NCBI GenBank assembly: GCA_012932865.1
Contig: SAXG01000015.1
Location: 806,001 to 870,000 of the forward strand
Source of the DNA: Amylostereum areolatum
Taxonomy: Eukaryota > Basidiomycota > Agaricomycetes > Russulales > Stereaceae
Length of the DNA: 64,000 nucleotides
Direction: 5' to 3'
Under the pieces are notes generated by a model that saw nothing but the letters and a program-made list of their open reading frames with translations, ran no database searches and was not told where the DNA came from. This document shows positions 58,048 through 64,000 of this stretch, one piece after another (the stretch's first letter is position 1; each line of letters opens with the position of its first letter). The translations under genes were made by a program, and so were the position numbers.

Positions 58048-58090
58048 CTCCAGAAAGTTAAACATTTGAACGGACGCGCTACATAGCGTT

Positions 58091-58252
58091 GTGGCGTGGC
58101 GCCGTGGCACTGAGGCGTGGCGCCATGGCGCCATGGCGGCGCGTTGAAGCTAGTTCTCAGTTAACTTCCCGTGGCGCCATGGCGGTCGCCACGTCAAGCA
58201 TTCCAGAGTCTTTGAAGAGACTTTCGCGCCATGGCGCCATGGCGCTGTGGCG
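58091..58252. repeat. Palindromic GGCGCCATGGCGCC cluster at the KDZ left end
   Basis: TGGCGCCATGGCGCCATGGCG-type units occur in three blocks (about 58107-58139, 58171-58184 and 58226-58244), each built from GGCGCC and CCATGG palindromes. They lie between the left border and the TATA box of the transposase gene. Confidence 0.75.
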
Positions 58253-58261
58253 GGTCCTGTG

Positions 58262-58268
58262 TATATAA
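58262..58268 (+). promoter_or_regulatory. TATA box of the KDZ transposase gene
   Basis: TATATAA lies 87 bp upstream of the ATG at 58355, just right of the palindrome cluster. A (CCCCCG)n tract at 58302-58330 lies between it and the start codon. Confidence 0.6.
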
Positions 58269-58354
58269 GTCGTGTGCGCAAAGCCCCGACTTGAATCTAA
58301 GTTCCCCCGCCCCCGCCCCCGCCCCCGCCCATCTCCCATCCACCTCCATAGATT

Positions 58355-60558
58355 ATGTCGCTTTCTACTCTTATTTCTCCTCTGCTTGTCCACTCTGACG
58401 GCCTTGCTGAGACCGTTTCGGTTGATGCTCTTCTTCTCTTTTTTCGACTTATCGCGCAGCTGAAGGAACGCCTTTCCTGGCACTGCGCCTCCTCCTACTC
58501 CGGCCCTCCTCACCGCTTACCCTCCAACGTCGTCGGCTTCTTAGCGTCTGCCTTACATCTCGACCCTTCCGTCGTCACCGATCTTTGGGCCATTTACCAA
58601 GACCTTGCATGGTCGATGACTACTGCGGACGGCTCTTTGCAAGGGAGGTATCGAGCGGGAGATCTTCTGGACGTTTTCATGCACCACGGACTGCCCTTCG
58701 ATATTGGTGAGTGCTAATATTTGACTTTTTTTTCTAACCGTAATTTACTGACGTAGTCTCGTAAGGCTTTGGCGACCTTTACCCTCCGACACGGGTTTGC
58801 TTCAACCCCCTGTGCACGGCACCAGGACCTGGCCAAGCACAGATACCCCGCGATCTCTCCAAGATCGAGTTCATCCGCGTCGTCCATTTTACCAGAGAAT
58901 ACGGTCCCGTCCCCGTGCTATCTTTCTCGGCAACGTGCCGAAGTATGCCTTATTTACCTTGTAAACCTTCCGCTCAGGGCTAATAAGTTGTATGTACCAG
59001 ATTGTGGGACACACTATTATCCAACTTATTACGTCCACGGTCACGCCTCCAACCGGAAGCGCACATACTATCCGGGTTCACCATCGACCATTCATGTCAC
59101 CAAACATATTTTTGTCGAGACCTCCCTCTGCATGCGATTCACAAACTCGATGGTTTGCGCCTGGTGAGTCTTTCGAGTCGACCTTGATATGAACCTTAAA
59201 CTGACCATCAGATTAGGGTTTCCGCGAGCAATAACGGACGCATATACGACTTGGAACACGGCGAAGCACGAGTCCGCTTCCCAGCTGCTTGGTCCGTCTC
59301 TCCGTCGATGACCGTCACCATCGTCTGGGACGCGTTTTTCCTTCTCGCTTTGATCAGAGACCACAAGGAGCGCGGCGATCAGCTTCGCCTATCCAATGTC
59401 GGTGATCAGTCAAAGCGTCTTGAGGAAGCCCTCAACGCACGGAACAATCTCATGGCAGGACAAGGCCAGGAGTGCTGGAATCATGCGTGTGATCGATGCT
59501 GCGCCATAGAAGTCAAGGGTGAACTCGATGAGCCCAGTACGTCCCATTCGACACTTGTGTTTGGATCCTGTCTGACCTTCCCCTACTAGGTGTAATGCGC
59601 GCCGTTGTTATGGACGGCGTTACAGTCGGTCGGCCGTGCTGCAATGTGCATGATTGCCAGGGCAAGCTACCTTCCCAGCGAGCAAGATTCTGTGACGAGC
59701 ACTCGTACAAGGACAAGCTTTGCGTCGTTGATGGATGTGATGCAGACGCTGGTGTGGGTTTCCGCACTTGCTCTGACGCATCCCACCGCCGCTTGGAGGA
59801 CACGAAGGACCAGTCCGCGCTATTTCAACTGCGACGCCGCCTTGAACGCCAGAAGTTGTTGCGGGCAGAAGAAACTGGCGAGGGCGAAACGGAGGAGCTG
59901 CTAGAGGTGGAAGAAGGGATGGGATGCCCGGACAAGTCGGATGCAGGGAACGTGAAGTTGCGGGCACGGTTTGGGCGGCGTCGCACTCACAACGAGCAGC
60001 TGTGTGTTGCGACGTGTGGTGTAATGCTGGGCCGCGCGACTTTTTTTGGGTCGGAGGCGATTAACGGCGCTCGAGTGAGTAAATTCTTTCGGTGTCGTTC
60101 TGTTCATTGTCTCACACTTAGTGCAGGAGTTCCTGCACGGTCTTTTCCCCACGAAAAATTCCCTCCCACAAGTCATCTTCTACGACAACGCCTGCAGCCT
60201 GCAGAAGCATATCATTGCGGAAGGTGACACTCACTTCTCCAATTGCGCTTTACCGGTTGACGTGTTTCACATGAAGACGAAGCATAAAGACTCCGACGAT
60301 TTCTGTGGACAGCACTGTAACCCGGCGCTGTTCCCAGACCTCGTGGTGCATGGTCGTTGGCGATTCAACTCGTCAGCCGCGGAGATGGCGAACTCGTGGT
60401 TTGTTGGATATCAGGCGATTGTGAGGGAGATGAGGGAGGTGCGATATGATTACTTCTTGGACGAGATGGTGAAGTTGCGCAACCGTATGATCGTGGACGA
60501 TCTTCGCAAAACCGGCGCCCATCCGTTTCATCTGTCTAGGGACTACTTACTGTCTTAA
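58355..60558 (+). CDS. KDZ-family transposase
   Basis: MSLSTLISPLLVHSDGLAET begins an N-terminal helical part. Then comes the Cys-rich CxC-type module: LYPPTRVCFNPLCTAPG, FSATC, and, after an intron, DCGTHYYPTYYVHGHAS. The middle gives FVETSLCMRFTNSMVCAWVS, NNGRIYDLEHGEARVRFP and ECWNHACDRCCAIEVKG. A second Cys/His cluster follows (MDGVTVGRPCCNVHDCQ, RFCDEH, LCVVDGCDADAG). The catalytic core includes GMGCPDKSDAGNVKLRARFG, RRRTHNEQLCVATCGVMLGR, VIFYDNACSLQKHI, LPVDVFHMKTKHKDSDDFCG and WRFNSSAAEMANSWFVGYQA. It ends RDYLLS. Five or six short introns. It should catalyse cut-and-paste transposition. No stop or frameshift was found in the assembled frame, so the enzyme may be active. Confidence 0.88.
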
Positions 60559-60768
60559 TATCCATTACATGCACATTTATAACTATGCTATTTAAACTCA
60601 TGTGTTGGCTGCTATTAACCTCGCTCTTGATCGCCGCGTGTGGTTTGTGTGTAAGAAATTGGTACGCAAGTTGCGAGTCACAGTTCGTCGTTCGACGCGT
60701 CTCGGTCGATCTTCGTACATGCTGTTCACTCCGTACGCGTCTGACTCCATAATCTATTATGGCGTGCC
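60559..60768. other. Shared 3' region of the two transposon genes
   Basis: A 210-bp convergent spacer, AT-richer than either gene; both transcripts must end here or overlap. Confidence 0.5.
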
Positions 60769-62635
60769 CTACACACTGCCTGAGCCATCGTCAACCTCCA
60801 TCTCCACACCAAACACGTTAGAAACATCTGCCGCGAGATCCTTCACCTTCGAGAGCAACAAGATATGGGTATCCCACCGCGTGGGATCTGCCGCCTCCAT
60901 TTCCACCTTCCGCTGAGGGTCATGCACCGCCAGATCGCCCAGCTTCCGAAATCCGCTGGCCACCCACCGGAACAAACCCCCTGCACTGTACTGGGTGATA
61001 GAGCACCGAACCTCGCCAGGCTGGACCGGTGTGTTCGAGTGAACGATGCATGCTGAGAGTATGCAACACTCCGAGTTTGGGGGGAACTCTATAATCAAAC
61101 CAAGTGAATGCAGGACAAGGTGGCCGCCCGCTTGAGGGTCGAAGTTCCCGAGCGCCGTAATCGAGCACCATCCGCTGGCAAGGTTGCGGTGGTCGGTGTG
61201 CGGGGTGGTAATGACTTGCCCTCCGAGGTTGAATGTCGTTGCTGCCCATACCGAGTTCGGGTATGGACGTTTCAGCTTCGAGTCGCGCTCGCATAGCGCG
61301 TTAAGGGTATCGTCGAATTTCTTGAATAGCTTCGGGGCCGTCGTGGCAAATGACGCTATAATTGTGCACATAAGTATATGTAGGTCGGGGGGCAATGCAT
61401 ACGTACCGCTCCCGTGGCCAGCTAGGCGTATAACGTCGTTGTCCGCGAGAAGGCGATCAACCTCGGTCTGCTTGCCCTTGCTGGCTTGCTTGCGGTTCAT
61501 CGGGCCCTGTCGGTACGGTTAGAAGCAGCAGGTGATGTTCAAAACTAATCAGCCAAACCTTTTGTCCACCTCCGTAGGATACCCCGGCATGGAAGCACGG
61601 GTACTCACCACGCCGATGCTTCGAGTCGGTCTCATTGAAGTAGAAACGTTGCCCAAGGTCGACCAGCTTGAGACAGACGCGGCCACACGCCTCGTCCCAG
61701 GTTGGATCGTCGGGGCGGCCGTGCATGGCACACATGATGTAGCCGTTTCTATCGACAAGGACGAGCGGCTTACTGCATACGTGCATACTTGTGAGCTGAG
61801 GCATGCTAGAGGAGGGAGAGACCCACCGTCCATCCCAGCGTATCTTTCGAAGGCTTGCGGGGGCGCCATCGGGGAGAGCCTCACGTCCCAACCATGCGGT
61901 TTTCGTATGAGGTAGGTCGCGAGCGGCAATGGTGCACTTGAATTGCATGATCTTCGTGTACTTGCGGATGACGTGCGGTCGCATTTTGAATTTCAGAATG
62001 GCTGTATTTGCCCGCGCACGCTCCTGCGCTCGTTTGCGACGCTCTGCCTTGGTGAGCTGGGTGCTGGATGAACTGCCGGCCGCCGCAGGCCGATGCGCGT
62101 GTTGTCCTATTTGCCTGAAGGCGAACCCATCGAGAGGGGTCCGGGACTGTACTGAAGGAGAGGGTGAGCTGTAATAGACGAAGCGTCAGCGTTGTCAGTG
62201 ACCAGCACGGAGGCGACGCACCTATCCCGCTCCCCAGCAATTCTACTTCTGCCGGCCTCAGCCTGCTCTTCGTCCTCGTCCTCCTCAGCCTCCTCCAAGT
62301 CCGAGTCCGGTTCGTCGACTTCGCGTGCAACAGCAGCCTGGTAGAGATCCATGATGTCGATTTCGATATCCACGACATCGAAGACGTCGCGGTCTCCTGG
62401 GCAGAGACGTCGCAGGTCCGGGAACGCGTCCGTGTGCGGGCTGCACGGTTTTGCATGCGATTGGAAGGGTGAGCCGCGTGGCGGCGTTCGTGCTTGTGGT
62501 GGAGGCGGTGGCGGAGACGGAGGAGGCGAGAGCGGAGAGCTATGTCGGCGCAAACGCTCCGAGCGACGAAGCTGCGAGGGGTATGAGTTTGGCTACGAGC
62601 AGCGGTAAGATTTTACGCACAGGGGTCCGCGCCAT
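60769..62635 (-). CDS. TET/JBP-type 2-oxoglutarate/Fe(II) dioxygenase
   Basis: The start is placed at the ATG 62633-62635. Codons for MARTP join across a short intron to LRRSERLRRHSSPL; without it the frame has no ATG. The N-terminus is Pro/Ser-rich, then acidic (DLEEAEEDEDEEQAEAG). The domain follows: TKAERRKRAQERARANTAIL, FDDTLNALCERDSKLKRPYP, WAATTFNLGGQVITTPHTDH (the HxD iron ligands), GNFDPQAGGHLVLHSLGLII, and VHSNTPVQPGEVRCSITQYS (distal His, then the Arg that binds 2-oxoglutarate). It ends DDGSGSV at 60769-60771. TET/JBP enzymes oxidise 5-methylcytosine or thymine in DNA. Fungal members are linked with KDZ transposons and may modify the epigenetic state of the element. All iron and cofactor ligands are present. 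Confidence 0.85.
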
Positions 62636-62652
62636 TATACCGTGCCAGGTGT

Positions 62653-62699
62653 TGAGGGGGGGTCGTCTGGAGAGGGTGAGGGTGAGGGTGAGGGTGAGG
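62653..62699 (+). promoter_or_regulatory. G-rich tract (possible G-quadruplex) upstream of the TET/JBP gene
   Basis: A run of seven G at 62656 is followed by a tandem GGGTGA repeat (four units, about 62673-62698). It lies 20-65 bp upstream of the TET/JBP start codon; the C-rich strand is the coding strand. Confidence 0.5.
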
Positions 62700-62751
62700 C
62701 CGGTGACTCGTGAGGAACGGAGCGAAGGGGGGGAGAACGTGGGAAACCGTC

Positions 62752-62810
62752 GACGCGCTCGGACGCGTCGCGTCCAAGACGCGTCCAAGGCGCGTCCCGT
62801 TGCGCGTCGC
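62752..62810. repeat. GACGCGTCC palindrome cluster
   Basis: Four copies of GACGCGtc/GCGCGTCC-like units in about 60 bp (GACGCG, GGACGCGTCGCGTCC, GACGCGTCC, GCGCGTCCC), upstream of the TET/JBP gene and comparable in style to the palindrome cluster at the other end of the element. Confidence 0.6.
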
Positions 62811-64000
62811 AGTCGGCTCGCAGCGACCCCGTCTGGAGCACATAGCAGCAGCGGGGATTCGAGCATGCACGACCTCAGCCCGGCGTCCGCGTACAGCTCG
62901 ACGGTTGTCTACCTGCAAACGCAACGCCGACGCTGCCGATGACCGCTACAAGGCGCGCTCGAGGCCGCTCTCACGAGAGTTACGCTGTGTGCACGCCTGC
63001 ACTCGTCGGGGTTAGAGCGGCCTCGATGGGACGTACGGTAGGTGGAACGGGGTGCAAGGCTCATTGCGACGTACCGTTGGGGGAGGTTGGTAGGTAAGCA
63101 ACGTTCGATTTTTTTCACCATCCTTTTATATATTGCTGACCTTTTTTGACAGCCGCCGCGTGATCGCAAGCTCAGCTGTGACAGCGCCGCTCACTTCGGT
63201 GTTGGATCCGCATTTCGTACAGATGTTCGTAGTCGTACTCGTCCCCGTCCCTCACAATTATCCGGTATGTCTTACCTTGTCATCCATGCGCCAGTGCATT
63301 GCTGATCATCACCTTCAATAGACCTTTCGTAAATTCTGTGCATTGGTACTCGTACTTATACATCTGCCCGCGACGCGTGGAGTACGTATCCGCCTCACGC
63401 TCATCACACGATTCGTGAGCGCGGCCGTACTCATTTGGTCCCAACGGGTGGTCGCTGTCGTGTGCCGCAACCGCTATCATGCACATGCCATGCACTGTAC
63501 GTACCTATTTCCATCTCTGTTTATTCCCTCCGCCTCTGACATCATCCTCTCCTTTTAGTGTTGTCCCCCCACCTCGCTTCACCGGGCTCAATCTCGTCAA
63601 CCCCATGACCGAGTACACCTTCTCCGGTCCTTCGTACACGACCTGTCATGAACGCCCCTAAATATAACATCGGACCTTACTTTACTATAGTTTACCATCG
63701 GACCTCGCATCGGACTTCGCATCGGCTTCGCCTCGCTTACTTTACTATAGTTTACCATCGGACCTCGCATCGGACTTCGCATCGGCTTCGCCTCGCGTCC
63801 GGCCCTTCGGGCATACGGACTTCTCGGCTTCCTCGGTCATGATCTAGACCATGGAGTCATACTTACCCGCCTCGTGTTGTGACCCACTTCGTACTCCGTG
63901 GTACCCACTGTAGTCCTGTTCTGACCCCTCCTACTCCGGCCTCGTTTGTCCTTGTTTGGGCTCTTATCCTCATGTTATAAGGGCTCACTAATCTATGAGG
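62811..64000. other. Right flank, no gene assigned
   Basis: About 1.2 kb to the window edge. Plus-strand frames such as 63133-63321 and 63343-63558 look partly coding (APLTSVLDPHFVQMFVVVLV) but no family or intron chain could be established. Contains one 60-bp tandem duplication. Confidence 0.4.
63677..63796. repeat. 60-bp tandem duplication (two copies)
   Basis: 63677-63736 and 63737-63796 are identical 60-mers starting TTACTTTACTATAG and ending GGCTTCGCCTCGC. Each copy also contains an internal CATCGGACYTCG repeat. Confidence 0.9.

Larger units (their letters stand above)
58048..63100 (+). mobile_element. KDZ (Kyakuja-Dileera-Zisupton) DNA transposon carrying a TET/JBP gene; right border approximate
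   Basis: The element contains a transposase gene (plus) and a convergent TET/JBP dioxygenase gene (minus), 210 bp apart at their stop codons. The left border is placed where the oxidoreductase homology ends. The right terminus could not be fixed: no inverted copy of the left-end sequence was found before base 64000. KDZ elements encoding or neighbouring TET/JBP genes are a known feature of basidiomycete genomes. Both frames appear undamaged. Confidence 0.7.

Noticed and set aside
1..64000. CRISPR array, operons or bacterial insertion sequences
   Set aside because: Spliceosomal introns throughout and no regularly spaced short repeats; the sequence is fungal nuclear DNA.

Overview
This window looks like nuclear DNA of a filamentous basidiomycete, most likely an Agaricomycete. 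The reasons are intron-dense genes (introns mostly 50-65 nt with GT..AG ends), tight packing on both strands, and gene families typical of that group: IQGAP-type RasGAP, Rim20/PalA, a Bqt4-like APSES protein, a DM9/DUF3421 protein, expanded F-box proteins, and a KDZ transposon that carries a TET/JBP dioxygenase. No species is claimed. All identities come from reading translated exons by eye; no database search was run.

Layout. 1-1392: an F-box gene (minus) running off the window. 1555-3771: a membrane-anchored protein of unknown function. 5321-8339: cullin-3, resolved to 13 exons. 9737-12049: a secreted aspartic protease with a hydrophobic tail. 13009-15768: RasGAP (minus). 18229-18925: a small proline-rich protein. 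19795-23090: Rim20/PalA. 25203-26798 and 30943-32517: two related F-box-like genes. Between them lie a 1.24-kb near-perfect palindrome with telomere-like ends (27012-28251) and an alpha/beta hydrolase of the steryl-acetyl-hydrolase type (29033-about 30433).

32885-37008 is an arylesterase/paraoxonase-like gene broken by frameshifts and split by about 2.7 kb of inserted DNA holding a SET-domain fragment and a LINE relic. Next come an MFS transporter (37648-39825), a Bqt4-like inner-nuclear-membrane protein (41285-42650), 6-phosphofructokinase (42867-45996), a Wss1-type WLM protease sharing a 76-bp divergent promoter with it (46073-48072), and a DM9 protein (48195-49174). Then a tandem pair of paralogues of unknown function (50196-51644, 52316-53824) and an ER-lumenal DnaJ (53982-55590). 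The DnaJ promoter carries a 514-bp LINE insertion with a 14-bp target duplication.

The right end is transposon territory. An NADP-dependent oxidoreductase gene is cut off after its first exon by a KDZ element encoding a transposase (58355-60558, plus) and, convergent to it, a TET/JBP-type 2-oxoglutarate dioxygenase (60769-62635, minus). Both ends of the element carry short GC-rich palindromic repeat clusters and G-rich tracts. Its right terminus was not found.

Core housekeeping (ubiquitin ligase scaffold, Ras signalling, pH response/ESCRT, glycolysis, DNA-protein crosslink repair, ER folding) occupies the gene-dense parts. Mobile DNA is concentrated at 27-28 kb, 33.7-36.4 kb, 55.7-56.3 kb and from 58 kb to the right.
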